Notes under the pieces: model-generated
What the model saw: the letters and a program-made list of their open reading frames with translations, nothing else
Databases searched by the model: none
What the model was told of the DNA's origin: nothing
Made by a program: the position numbers and the translations under genes
In this document: piece by piece, positions 35,643-44,696 of the stretch
How positions within the stretch are numbered: the stretch's first letter is position 1
Layout of the letters: the number at the start of each line of letters is the position of its first letter
Source of the DNA: an uncultured Pelagibacteraceae bacterium
GTDB taxonomy: Bacteria > Pseudomonadota > Alphaproteobacteria > Pelagibacterales > Pelagibacteraceae
Length of the DNA stretch: 64,000 nt
Direction of reading: 5' to 3'
Assembly: GCA_902543485.1 (NCBI GenBank)
Contig: CACBYP010000004.1
Coordinates: forward strand, 12,501 to 76,500

Positions 35643-36861
35643 AGAAATTGACCTAAGTCTAGATAGAGTTAAAAATCTTTGTAAAAAACTGGGTAATCCA
35701 CAGAATAAATTAAAATATATATCTGTGGTTGGTACGAACGGTAAATATTCAACTATACAGGTAGTAAGATCAATTTTAAAAACTGCTAATATAGTCTGTA
35801 ATATTTATACTAGCCCACATATTCAAAAAATTAATGAGAGATTTATTTTTAACGATATTGAAATATCTGATAATAACTTATCTGATTTATTAATAGAAGT
35901 TGAAAATGTTAATAATGGTGAACAAATAACTTATTTCGAAATATTAACTGCAGCGTTTTTTTATCAAGCAAGTAAATTCAAAGATAAAATAAATATTATA
36001 GAAAGCGGGCTTTTTCATAGATTTGATGCAACAAATATTATTGATAATAATTTATCTAGTATTGTTACTTCAATAGGTTTAGATCATTTAGATTGGTTAC
36101 CAAAAAATGAGCAAAATATTGAAAAAATAGTTTATGAAAAAACCTCATCCCTTCTAAATTCTAATATTGTTGTAAGCAAACAAAGCTCTGATGAAACCTT
36201 AGATTTAATAAAAAAATCAATTAATAACAATCAATCAAAAAAAATCATTTACAAAGATGATTTTAATTATTCATTAAGTGAAAATGGTTTTATTTATTAT
36301 GAAGATGAATATGGCGGTTTGAAATTACCAAAACCAAATCTTTTAGGTAATTTTCAAATTGATAATTGTGCGACCGCTATTGCTACAGTAAGAAATTTAC
36401 AACTAGGAGTAAAAGATGAAAATATTAAGGAGGGTATTACTAAGATAAAAAGTATTGCAAGACTTCAAGAAATTAAATCTGGAAAGCTTAAAAATATTTG
36501 TAGGGACAATAGATTATATTTAGATGGCTCACATAATCCTTTAGGTGCAAAAGCTCTTAATGAATATTTAAATACTCTTAATTGTAAAAAACATTTAATT
36601 CTTGGAATGATGTCTAATAAAAATCACGAAGAGTATTTAAGCAAATTTAATAATATATCTTCCATAACTACCATTGATATTCCTAACCAACCGAATGCTA
36701 TAAAAGGAATAGATTTAAAGAAAAAATTAAATAAATATGCTAATGTTAGTTACAAAAAATCTATTGAAGAAGCTCTTGTGTCACTAAATCCTGAGGAAGA
36801 CGATTTGATAATGATAACCGGATCTTTGTATCTTGCTGGTGAGCTACTTAATTTGAATTAA
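35596..36861 (+). CDS. folC: folylpolyglutamate synthase / dihydrofolate synthase
   Basis: FolC adds glutamate to dihydropteroate and folates. The 421-residue Mur-ligase-like protein begins LQKLHPKEIDLSLDRV, as in alphaproteobacterial FolC. The nucleotide loop reads VVGTNGKYST, where most have GTNGKGS/T. It has the DATN segment and DGSHNPLGA near the C terminus. The start at 35596 is inside accD; this 47-base overlap puts the conserved LHPKEIDL near the N terminus, so I keep it. It ends the long plus-strand run. Confidence 0.93.
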   Translation: MKLQTILNRLQKLHPKEIDLSLDRVKNLCKKLGNPQNKLKYISVVGTNGKYSTIQVVRSILKTANIVCNIYTSPHIQKINERFIFNDIEISDNNLSDLLIEVENVNNGEQITYFEILTAAFFYQASKFKDKINIIESGLFHRFDATNIIDNNLSSIVTSIGLDHLDWLPKNEQNIEKIVYEKTSSLLNSNIVVSKQSSDETLDLIKKSINNNQSKKIIYKDDFNYSLSENGFIYYEDEYGGLKLPKPNLLGNFQIDNCATAIATVRNLQLGVKDENIKEGITKIKSIARLQEIKSGKLKNICRDNRLYLDGSHNPLGAKALNEYLNTLNCKKHLILGMMSNKNHEEYLSKFNNISSITTIDIPNQPNAIKGIDLKKKLNKYANVSYKKSIEEALVSLNPEEDDLIMITGSLYLAGELLNLN

Positions 36862-37178
36862 ATATTTTCTTTTATAAAAGCAACTATATCACTCTTTGGT
36901 GTAGCTCCAACTTTAGTTGCTTTTAGTTCACCACCTTTAAATAAAAGCATTGTAGGAATTCCTCGAACACCATACTTAGTAGGCATGTTAGGCTCTGAGT
37001 CTATGTCATGTTTTGCAATTACAATATCATTTGCCATCTCCTCTGAAATTTCCTCTAAAATTGGTCCAACCATTTTACATGGACCACACCATTCGGCCCA
37101 AAAATCTACTAAAACGGGTTTATCGTTTTTCAAAACTTGTTCTTCAAATATTTCATCCGTAACTTTTAATGTTGCCAT
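36858..37178 (-). CDS. trxA: thioredoxin
   Basis: A cytoplasmic thiol-disulfide reductant. The 106-residue protein has the WCGPC active site at 30-34, VDFWAEW before it and the cis-Pro GIPTM later. It ends inside the folC stop (4-base overlap, opposite strands). trxA near folC is usual in alphaproteobacteria. Confidence 0.97.
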   Translation of the reverse strand: MATLKVTDEIFEEQVLKNDKPVLVDFWAEWCGPCKMVGPILEEISEEMANDIVIAKHDIDSEPNMPTKYGVRGIPTMLLFKGGELKATKVGATPKSDIVAFIKENI

Positions 37179-37184
37179 AAGCTT

Positions 37185-37212
37185 TATATATAAATAAAAA
37201 TTTTTTTATCAA
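37185..37212 (-). promoter_or_regulatory. possible trxA promoter
   Basis: TTGATA (37212-37207), a 16-base spacer and TATATA (37190-37185). The expected start of transcription falls at or next to the trxA ATG (37178), which would make the message leaderless or nearly so. It is an inference from motif match in A+T-rich DNA. Confidence 0.4.
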
Positions 37213-37244
37213 TAGTTAAAAGAGAAATGTTAAAATTATCCACA

Positions 37245-38678
37245 TTAAACATTTTCATACTTTTTCTGTATTGACATTGCATATTCATTAAACTCGTCTA
37301 GTAGTGATAGCTTTTCGTTATCATTCTCATTAGTATATTTTTCTCTCAGAGTATCAATTTCTGTGTAGAGCGTTGGAATTGTCCACCATTTTTCTTTCTT
37401 TTCACTCAAAATTCGCTTTGCAATTTCTCGCTTTATAGTTTTAAGCATGTTCTCAGGCAGAACTTCAGGTGCCTCTTGAAATATGATTTTTTTTCCAAAA
37501 CCTACTAAACGATCATCATCAAACTTATCCAGTAATTTAAGTTTATCTTTCCATGATGCTGCATGCCAAGCAGGAAATAAGGCAGTATCTTTGTTTGATG
37601 TAAATTTAGTATAAATACTTTCTTCAGCATATATATCTTCTTGTGTTTTAGATTGTTCTTTTTCTTCAGCTACCTCTCTTAACGCATGAAGTATATTTTG
37701 AGAAAATTTCTCATTATTTTTAACAATATCTGCTCTTTTATTAATTAATGACTTATCCATGGCATTATATGGTTCTGCTTGCATACCATATTTTGGATCT
37801 ACAATAATTGGAGCCTTGTTAGATCTAATAGTTCTTAGAAATTTAGGGGACTTTTTCATTTCAACCTTAAGCTCATTTATTGATAAATTTAGTAAAGGTT
37901 CTATATCAATCCTTAAGTCAAATGCATAATACCAACCAGCATATATAGGATGCATACAATATTTTTGATGAAGAGGTGCAACTAGATGAAGTCTAGATTT
38001 GCCGTAATAGTACTCGTTTAAGGTAATAATTTCACCTTTCTTAATAATAGTTTCAGTGTCAGATTTATTCGCAGTTTTAAAAAAAGATCCCCAAGTCTCT
38101 GGCTGTTTTTTTTTGACAATATTTAAAACTTTAGCTGTCATTATACTGTCACTTAATGCGCTATGAGCATCAGTTGAATCTATACCTTGCATTCTGGCTA
38201 AAGATTCTAATTTAAATACTGCATTATTTTTTTCGTTGAATTCTACTTCTAAAACTGAAGGGTCAATTGCATAAGCTGCACGTGCAATATTAATACCATC
38301 ATGTCTTTTGTTTGGGGCAGCATTCGTTAAATATGGATACCTAATCCCTTTAAAAAACTCTTTTCTTATCATTTCATCATCAAATCCAATATTAGACCAA
38401 CCAAGAAATACTGCAGGACTCCACTTTTTAAATATTTTTTCAACTTCTGCTAACATTTGATAGTGAGAAAGATTAGTTTGAGTTAATTGCTTTATTGATG
38501 TCTTATTAACTATAAGTGCCATGGCCTGAAAGATTTCTCCTTCAGGTAGACTGCATCTTAAATTAAATCTGTCTTTCTCTTTGAAATTCTCATCAACTAA
38601 AACACCACCAATTTCAATAATGCTACCAAAGTCTGTACTTGCGCTCGATGACTCTATGTCCCAAATTGCTAAATTCAT
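37245..38678 (-). CDS. sbcB: exodeoxyribonuclease I
   Basis: ExoI degrades single-stranded DNA 3'-5' and acts in recombination and mismatch repair. The 477-residue protein starts with the DEDDh exonuclease domain (WDIESSSASTDFGSIIEIGG, Asp7 and Glu9), with the later FLGWSNIGFDDEMIRKEF and DAHSALSDS segments. The SH3-like and helical C-terminal domains of ExoI follow. It is one of three nuclease-related genes in a row (with the PD-(D/E)XK gene and rmuC). Confidence 0.9.
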   Translation of the reverse strand: MNLAIWDIESSSASTDFGSIIEIGGVLVDENFKEKDRFNLRCSLPEGEIFQAMALIVNKTSIKQLTQTNLSHYQMLAEVEKIFKKWSPAVFLGWSNIGFDDEMIRKEFFKGIRYPYLTNAAPNKRHDGINIARAAYAIDPSVLEVEFNEKNNAVFKLESLARMQGIDSTDAHSALSDSIMTAKVLNIVKKKQPETWGSFFKTANKSDTETIIKKGEIITLNEYYYGKSRLHLVAPLHQKYCMHPIYAGWYYAFDLRIDIEPLLNLSINELKVEMKKSPKFLRTIRSNKAPIIVDPKYGMQAEPYNAMDKSLINKRADIVKNNEKFSQNILHALREVAEEKEQSKTQEDIYAEESIYTKFTSNKDTALFPAWHAASWKDKLKLLDKFDDDRLVGFGKKIIFQEAPEVLPENMLKTIKREIAKRILSEKKEKWWTIPTLYTEIDTLREKYTNENDNEKLSLLDEFNEYAMSIQKKYENV

Positions 38679-38778
38679 AATTTTATCCTCAAATTAGCTA
38701 ATGTTTTATAAGTTTTTGGAAAGTTTTTTAAAGACTTTACCGTTAGCATATAAACGATTAGCTCAGGTATTAATAACA

Positions 38779-38806
38779 CTTTTATGGATAGGTTAAATAA
38801 AGTCAA
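38779..38806 (-). promoter_or_regulatory. possible sbcB promoter
   Basis: TTGACT (38806-38801), close to the -35 consensus, a 16-base spacer and a weak -10 TAAAAG (38784-38779). The -35 overlaps the stop codon of the upstream nuclease gene, in the 124-base gap before sbcB. The leader would be about 90 bases. Confidence 0.4.
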
Positions 38807-39489
38807 GATATATTATTCAATTCGTAAAACTTTTTAACCCTTCCCAAAAATAAATTTTGATACATTTCTAATTCAGCTCCCTCAATTTTAAATTCTTGGA
38901 ATAAAATATCTTTCGTACATAATAATATTATTCCTGCTTTCATCTTGGTTCCATGAACAGTATCATGTGCTAATGTATAGGCTCCTAGTTGTAAGAAATA
39001 ATCTTGAATGTAGTCTACTTTTTTTGGTTTATTAGACTGTTTAAAATCTACAATAACATCTTTACCTTCATATACTGCTATCATGTCAGCTGTTCCAGCA
39101 TATTGATCTGGATAATATAAAGTTTCTTCCATTCCATATACTTCGTTAAGTCTTCCAGTAATTCCTTTTTGAATTATTTCTTTAGCCATATTTTTGTATT
39201 GTTCATTACTTTCAAAAAAACTCTCGTTAATCCTTCCTCTCAAATAGTCCTCAATATAAGAGTGCATAGAAGTGCCCCTCGATGATGCCTCTGTTTTAAT
39301 TCTATTTGCTTCTTTAACTCCTACTCTCTCTTTCCAATTTGCAAGAGCTGCTTTCTCTTCTTCAGACTTTGTAACGCTTAGAATAGTAGTAACACTTGGT
39401 AATTTGTTCTCTCCCAACAAATATTTTCTGTATCCATCTTCAATTGACCTTAAAGACTTGGGATAATTAAATTTATTATTCCACTTCAT
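38803..39489 (-). CDS. RecB-like PD-(D/E)XK exonuclease (MGME1/phage-exonuclease type)
   Basis: A 228-residue single-domain nuclease. Motifs in order: RGTSMHSYIEDYL with His76, Glu121-122, GTAD with Asp135, DFK with Asp148 and Lys150, and QLGAY with Gln167 and Tyr171. This is the RecB-family nuclease signature seen in MGME1-like and phage exonucleases and in Cas4. There is no helicase domain. Neighbours are sbcB and rmuC on the same strand, suggesting a DNA end-processing role. The nuclease call is firm, the exact substrate unknown. Confidence 0.83.
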   Translation of the reverse strand: MKWNNKFNYPKSLRSIEDGYRKYLLGENKLPSVTTILSVTKSEEEKAALANWKERVGVKEANRIKTEASSRGTSMHSYIEDYLRGRINESFFESNEQYKNMAKEIIQKGITGRLNEVYGMEETLYYPDQYAGTADMIAVYEGKDVIVDFKQSNKPKKVDYIQDYFLQLGAYTLAHDTVHGTKMKAGIILLCTKDILFQEFKIEGAELEMYQNLFLGRVKKFYELNNIS

Positions 39490-39512
39490 TTAATTTTTTG
39501 ATTAGAATTAAT

Positions 39513-40607
39513 TTAATTTTTTGCTTGTCTTGGAATATCCTCAAATTTCTCGACATTTTCTGTTTCAATAGCTTTTTCAATTTGCTCGGGATCTTTTATA
39601 TTTTCTAATGTTCTTTTAATTGATCTTGCATCTGTTCCAAATTTATCAACAGCTGTCATTGCTTCTTCTAATTTTTTTCTGAGATTAACAATTCCATCAA
39701 AGTGTTTTGTAAATCTAGTACTTATTGTTTTTAAATGATCATATATTTCTGTTGCGTGTTTTTGAACTTTTAATGTTTGAAAACCCATGTGCAATGATTG
39801 TAGATACCCAGATAAATTATTTGGTCCCATAACAGTTACTTTATATTTTTTCATTAATTCTTGGCTTAATAATTCTTTGGTATTTGGATCTTGATAATTA
39901 GCTAACTCTAAAAACAAACTCTCTGTTGGCGCATACACAATTGCAAAATCAGTAGTTTTAGGTGGAACAATATATTTTTCATTTATACTCTTGGCTTTTT
40001 CTTTAAAAACTTTTGCAAGTTTAGTTCTTGCATCCGCAATAGCTTTTTTATCATCTTCTTGATGAGCATCTTGAATAGCTTTAAATCTCTCAACAGGAAA
40101 ATGGCTATCAACCGGAACCAATACACCCTCTTGAAGTTTAATAGCAAATTCAACATTTTCACTAGTTTCCTCCTTCATTTTAACATTTGAGAGGTACTGT
40201 GAAGAAGGAAGTAAATCCTTAATAAGTGAGCCCAAGCTGAACTCGGCTAAAGTTCCATACTTTTTAACTCCAGCTAAAATTTTATTAATGCCTTTCTGAC
40301 TTTCGTTTAAATTTTCAACTTGTGAATTAAAAGCTGCAACTTTCTCATCAACTTTTGTCAGAGCTGCTGTCATATCTTTCGTAACACCAGTTGAAAGATT
40401 GTTAAAAGATGAAGACATCGAACTTAAAGATGTATTTATAGTAGTATTTAAACTATCTTTTAATTTAATTATTTCAGCATTTAGGTTAGCTATCTCATCA
40501 GCTTTGTTTTCATCCTCTTTTTTTGTATTTGATTTAATATTTAAATAAAGGATAGATAAAGTCGCTATTAATATTGAAGCTAAAATAATTATTAAAATTA
40601 TATCCAT
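39513..40607 (-). CDS. rmuC: DNA recombination protein RmuC
   Basis: A 364-residue protein with an N-terminal membrane anchor (about 4-22), a coiled-coil region (about 35-110) and the RmuC domain (from about 125), which carries a PD-(D/E)XK-like nuclease fold and the typical VPVDSHFPVERF and FAIVYAPTESLF segments. RmuC limits DNA inversions and may be a nuclease at DNA ends. It lies 23 bases before the PD-(D/E)XK gene in the same direction. Confidence 0.93.
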   Translation of the reverse strand: MDIILIIILASILIATLSILYLNIKSNTKKEDENKADEIANLNAEIIKLKDSLNTTINTSLSSMSSSFNNLSTGVTKDMTAALTKVDEKVAAFNSQVENLNESQKGINKILAGVKKYGTLAEFSLGSLIKDLLPSSQYLSNVKMKEETSENVEFAIKLQEGVLVPVDSHFPVERFKAIQDAHQEDDKKAIADARTKLAKVFKEKAKSINEKYIVPPKTTDFAIVYAPTESLFLELANYQDPNTKELLSQELMKKYKVTVMGPNNLSGYLQSLHMGFQTLKVQKHATEIYDHLKTISTRFTKHFDGIVNLRKKLEEAMTAVDKFGTDARSIKRTLENIKDPEQIEKAIETENVEKFEDIPRQAKN

Positions 40608-40648
40608 GATTCGTATGTTACACTTACTTAATAATATTTAAAGTTTAT

Positions 40649-41320
40649 TTAAAAAATTTTTAAGAGCTCTACTTCTTTATTTTTTTTTGGGGTCATTAAA
40701 CAAGCTTGGGATTTAAGAATTATTCCGTCTTTTAATACCCTTAATTTATTAGCTTTTAAGGTTGCTCCTGTTGAAGTTATATCAGTTATAATTTCTGATG
40801 ATCCAGTAAATGGATATATCTCTGTTGCGCCAAGACTCTTTACCAATTTAAATTGTGTAACTCCTCTTGAGAACATGAATTCTCTAGTTAGATTAGGATA
40901 TTTTGTTGCTATACGTAATCTATTTCTTTTTTTATCTTTAAATTCAAAAGCTACTTCTTCAAGATCAGGCATTGTCTGTACATCTATCCAATCATCTGGA
41001 ATTGCAACTACCAATGTAGCTTCTCCAAAATTGTACTTTTTTTTTACAATCACCTTTTTTTGAATATTAATTTCGCTTTCCTTTAATAAATCATATCCAG
41101 AGAAACCAATATCTAAAGATCCATCTGCAAGACGTTCTACTATTTCTCTGGAATGAAGATAATAAATAACTATATTTTTTTTTCCTTTGATAAATCCAAA
41201 TAAATCTCTCTCACCTCTTTCAGATAGAATTTTTAATTTCTTTTTTTTAAAAATATTTAATACTCCAGATCGTAAACGACCTTTACTTGGAATTCCAATT
41301 TTAACAATGTTGTTACTCAT
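40649..41320 (-). CDS. hisG: ATP phosphoribosyltransferase catalytic subunit, short form
   Basis: HisG begins histidine synthesis by joining ATP and PRPP. At 223 residues it is the short form that needs HisZ, encoded nearby (42155-43210). It begins GIPSKGRLRSG and has ATKYPNLTREF and the PRPP loop in DITSTGATLKAN. It overlaps the upstream sulfotransferase by 8 bases, so it is translated after that gene. Confidence 0.95.
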   Translation of the reverse strand: MSNNIVKIGIPSKGRLRSGVLNIFKKKKLKILSERGERDLFGFIKGKKNIVIYYLHSREIVERLADGSLDIGFSGYDLLKESEINIQKKVIVKKKYNFGEATLVVAIPDDWIDVQTMPDLEEVAFEFKDKKRNRLRIATKYPNLTREFMFSRGVTQFKLVKSLGATEIYPFTGSSEIITDITSTGATLKANKLRVLKDGIILKSQACLMTPKKNKEVELLKIF

Positions 41321-42158
41321 ATTTATATTTTACTAATTCTTCTTGAAATAAATTGTTCATTTTATTTATTAAATTCTCATTAAGTAGTTTCTTATAATCA
41401 TTATCTTTTCCTAAATTAAAAAATTTTATTTTTTCGTCAGAACCTTTTTTTGTAATTGCTTCTGCAAAACCTTTTTCGTCCTCTAGTTTTTTCAAATTAT
41501 TAAAATTGCAATTTCTTATACATTTTAATGCTTTTTCTTTATTAAATTTTTCATCTGATTTAGAAATTTTATGAACGAAGTTAATAACATGTTTAAAAGT
41601 ATTTAGCGCATCACTTTGTAGATCTTCATACCTTACAGTTAAAACTGGATACAATTTATTATCTACCCATGATTTCTGATTTAACTTCCATGAAAAAAGT
41701 GCTTGAAATCCTAAAAATCTCTCTTTTTCTTTAGAGACAATTCCTCTTTTTTCATCTGTCATAAATTGAAAAGCTTCATCGACAGAAATTTGATAATGGT
41801 TTGATAATGAAGAAATTACATTCCTTGGATCTCTAACTATATAAATAACACCTACTGTATTTTCTTTATTAGTAAATTGATTACCATCTATTTTACAAAG
41901 TGCATTATGGGTTTTAAAAAATTTCAAACCTTTGGATTGATTAATTTTTTCTTGCTCCTTTATCCAATACTTTGAAGTATCGTGCGGCTGGTTAAATTTA
42001 TCTAAATACTTTCTAAAATATTTGTTGCTTGGAAAAGAGTCTATTTTTTCTAAAAGTTCAAAATTAAAATCACCTGTTTCTGAAAAATAGTAATTTGCTA
42101 TTAAAGATCTCAACCAAGTATTTCCACTTTTAGGATATGAAGCTAACCAAATTATCAT
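41313..42158 (-). CDS. PAPS-dependent sulfotransferase
   Basis: A 281-residue cytosolic-type sulfotransferase that would move sulfate from PAPS to an alcohol or amine. The 5'-phosphosulfate loop is SYPKSGNTWLR (7-17), with Lys10 the likely catalytic residue; the 3'-phosphate motif is YIVRDPRNVISSLSNHY (106-122). FFKTHNAL (80-87) also fits. It lies between hisG and hisZ with overlaps of 8 and 4 bases, an odd place for such a gene. The acceptor is unknown; a cell-surface or small-molecule acceptor is possible. Confidence 0.87.
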   Translation of the reverse strand: MIIWLASYPKSGNTWLRSLIANYYFSETGDFNFELLEKIDSFPSNKYFRKYLDKFNQPHDTSKYWIKEQEKINQSKGLKFFKTHNALCKIDGNQFTNKENTVGVIYIVRDPRNVISSLSNHYQISVDEAFQFMTDEKRGIVSKEKERFLGFQALFSWKLNQKSWVDNKLYPVLTVRYEDLQSDALNTFKHVINFVHKISKSDEKFNKEKALKCIRNCNFNNLKKLEDEKGFAEAITKKGSDEKIKFFNLGKDNDYKKLLNENLINKMNNLFQEELVKYKYE

Positions 42159-43210
42159 ATTTTTTCTAAGTTAATAGCAGCTCCAACAGCTGGTATATTT
42201 TTTTTAAAGCCAAGATCTTTAATTAAAGAATCGTATCTACCACCTCTAATATTTAATTTCTCAGACTTCGATTTAATATCGATCTTAAATACCAAACCAG
42301 TATAATATTCGAGATGTCTTCCAAAAGAAGAATTAAATCTAACATTTAACTTATTAATTTTATTTTTAGTTATTGGAAAATAATCATCCTGAACTCTAAG
42401 ATTAATTTTATTTTTTTTAAAAAATAAATTTAACTTTTTAGATGCTTGATTAATAGGACATTCAATTTTTAAGTACTCTTTTAAAATTTTTACAACATTA
42501 CTACTTTTTTTTGTTCTTCTTGGATCTTTAATTTTATTGTCAAATCTTAATAATATTTCTTCTATTGATCTTCCAGCAACTTCTTTTTTTTGATTTCCAT
42601 TAATCATTTTAGAATATTTTTTTTTATCTATTTCAACAATTGTTGGATCGATATCAGAATTCGTCTCCAATCTTTTTAATAAATCATTAAAATATTTTTC
42701 TCTCCAAAAATGACGTTGCAATCTTAGTTTCCATCTTGCTGGACAATCCAATTTATCTAACAAAAGCCTAAAAATTTCTATGTTACCTATTACTAAATTT
42801 CCACTTTTATATTTAATTTTTGATAATGCTTTAAGTGAAGTTTCTATGATTTTTTTATCATCTTTTTTTTCAGTAAAAGATCCTAATATTTCAAAACCAA
42901 TTTGACTCCTAATAACAGAATCTTTTTTATTTAATCCTTTTCTAAATGCTTGACCACTATAGAAAATTTTTTCGCTAGTTTTCTTATTATTATTTAAATA
43001 TCTAACACAAGATGCAATTGTTAAATCAGGTCTTAAACAAAGTTCATTTCCTAATTGATCATTGAAAGAAAATATAAATCTTTTGAAATTTTCTCCTGAT
43101 CTTTCCAATATTAAATTGATGTCAATAACTGTATCAAGATCAATATATTTATATCCATTTGACTTAATTACTTTTAAAATATTTTCAGATAAGTTTTTTG
43201 ATTTCATCAA
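42155..43210 (-). CDS. hisZ: ATP phosphoribosyltransferase regulatory subunit
   Basis: HisZ is a HisS-like, non-charging subunit that forms the octameric ATP-PRT with short HisG and gives histidine feedback. The 351-residue protein has class II synthetase-like motifs (ELCLRPDLTIASCVRYL; RKGLNKKDSVIRSQIGFEILG) and a final RGGRYDSL. It overlaps hisS by 26 bases and the sulfotransferase by 4. Confidence 0.92.
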   Translation of the reverse strand: MMKSKNLSENILKVIKSNGYKYIDLDTVIDINLILERSGENFKRFIFSFNDQLGNELCLRPDLTIASCVRYLNNNKKTSEKIFYSGQAFRKGLNKKDSVIRSQIGFEILGSFTEKKDDKKIIETSLKALSKIKYKSGNLVIGNIEIFRLLLDKLDCPARWKLRLQRHFWREKYFNDLLKRLETNSDIDPTIVEIDKKKYSKMINGNQKKEVAGRSIEEILLRFDNKIKDPRRTKKSSNVVKILKEYLKIECPINQASKKLNLFFKKNKINLRVQDDYFPITKNKINKLNVRFNSSFGRHLEYYTGLVFKIDIKSKSEKLNIRGGRYDSLIKDLGFKKNIPAVGAAINLEKI

Positions 43211-44615
43211 TCAGATTCTCCTTATCAAATGTAATTTGAGTATTTTCAGATTTTTTCCATTCTTCTCTAGATAAATTTCTTGATGTTTCTTCTAAATTTG
43301 GGACTAATTTTTTTATAGTAATTTTATTATTTTTAAATTCATCATCTCCACAAAGAATTACAGCTGGCGAATTTCTTTTATCAGCATATTTTAATTGAGA
43401 TTTCAAACCTGAGTCTCCCAAATAAACTTCAGATCTTATATTTTGATTTCTAAGTTGTGATAACAATTCATAATAATTTGAGAGATATTTTTCATCTAAA
43501 ATACATATTATTATTGGTGAATTATTTTTTACTTCAATCTTGTTTAACTGAATTAAAGCATATAACAAACGATCAAGACCTATAGATACACCTGTCGCAG
43601 ATAGGTCTACTTTTTTAAACCGTGAAACTAAAGAATTATATCTTCCACCTCCACCAACTGATCCAAATTCCACCTCTTGGTTTTTTTGATTTTTAACTTT
43701 AAATGTTAAATTTGCCTCAAATATTGGGCCATCATAATATTCAAGTCCTCTAATAACTTCAGGAGAAAAAATTATTTGATCAAAATTAGATGAATAACTT
43801 ATTCCATCTAATACTTTATTTAATTCATCAACACCATCTTCAACTAATTTGTTTGGTATAGCTGACTTAATTTCATCTAAAGATCTCATATTTATAAAAC
43901 TGACTATCGCTTCAGCTTGATTATCAGAGAGGTTTGCTCCAATAGTTTTATCACCAGATTTGTCTTCACGTCCTGTTGTAAGTAATTGTTTAACACCATC
44001 AGTTCCAACTCTATCAAGTTTATCAATAGCTCTCAAAACAGTAAGTTGTTGTTTGCTTTCTGAAATTTTTAAGTTTTCAATAAGTCCTTGAATTAATTTT
44101 CTATTACTTAATTTGATTTGATATTGATTTTTTTCTAAGCCACAGAAATATAATGTGTCAGCTAAAAGGTTGCACATCTCAGCATCTGCTAAAGGATTAC
44201 TAGATCCAACAATATCACAATCAGCTTGTGTAAACTCTCTAAATCTACCAGGACCAGGTTTCTCATTTCGCCATACATTACCAATCTGATATCTTTTAAA
44301 AGGATTTGAGATATTTAAATAATTTTGAGATACGTATCTTGCTAATGGCGCAGTTAAATCATAACGTAATGATATCCAGCTATTATTTTCCTCTTGAAAA
44401 CCAAATACACCAGAGCTTGGCCTATCCTCATCTGGTAAAAATTTTCCTATATTTTCTGATATTTCAAAACTTGGGGTTTCTAACTTAGAAAAACCAAATT
44501 TTAAAAAATTTTCCTCGATCTTAGCAATTAAATTTTCTTTTAACGCTAATTCTTTTCCGTATCTATCAACAAAACCCGAAGGGGTATTTGCAGACAATTT
44601 TTTTTCTTTATTCAT
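43185..44615 (-). CDS. hisS: histidine-tRNA ligase
   Basis: HisRS charges tRNA-His. From the ATG at 44615 it has 476 residues (MNKEKKLSANTPSGFVDRYG). Class II motif 2 is RNEKPGPGRFREFTQADCDIVG (split here: RNEKPGPGRF then REFTQADCD); the histidine motifs are GLEYYDGPIFE and GGGGRYNSL. An in-frame ATG at 44681 lies inside the tRNA-His gene and was rejected. The gene starts 4 bases after tRNA-His, so enzyme and substrate are co-transcribed. Confidence 0.95.
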   Translation of the reverse strand: MNKEKKLSANTPSGFVDRYGKELALKENLIAKIEENFLKFGFSKLETPSFEISENIGKFLPDEDRPSSGVFGFQEENNSWISLRYDLTAPLARYVSQNYLNISNPFKRYQIGNVWRNEKPGPGRFREFTQADCDIVGSSNPLADAEMCNLLADTLYFCGLEKNQYQIKLSNRKLIQGLIENLKISESKQQLTVLRAIDKLDRVGTDGVKQLLTTGREDKSGDKTIGANLSDNQAEAIVSFINMRSLDEIKSAIPNKLVEDGVDELNKVLDGISYSSNFDQIIFSPEVIRGLEYYDGPIFEANLTFKVKNQKNQEVEFGSVGGGGRYNSLVSRFKKVDLSATGVSIGLDRLLYALIQLNKIEVKNNSPIIICILDEKYLSNYYELLSQLRNQNIRSEVYLGDSGLKSQLKYADKRNSPAVILCGDDEFKNNKITIKKLVPNLEETSRNLSREEWKKSENTQITFDKENLIDEIKKLI

Positions 44616-44619
44616 TTTT

Positions 44620-44696
44620 TGGTACACGGGGACAGATTCGAACTGTCGACCTTCGGTTCCACAAACCGCTGCTCTAACCAACTGAGCTACCCGTGC
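44620..44696 (-). tRNA. tRNA-His (GTG)
   Basis: 77 bases with encoded CCA. Acceptor stem GCACGGG/CCCGTGT (closing G-U), D arm GCTC/GAGC, anticodon loop TTGTGGA with anticodon GTG, T arm GACAG/CTGTC with TTCGAAT. The base before G1 is A, so no G-1 is encoded, and the discriminator is A73. This is the known alphaproteobacterial departure from the usual G-1:C73 identity element. hisS follows at once. Confidence 0.96.

Noticed and set aside
44616..44681. A 22-residue longer N terminus for hisS
   Set aside because: The extension is a translation of the tRNA-His gene; MNKEKK at 44615 is the natural start.
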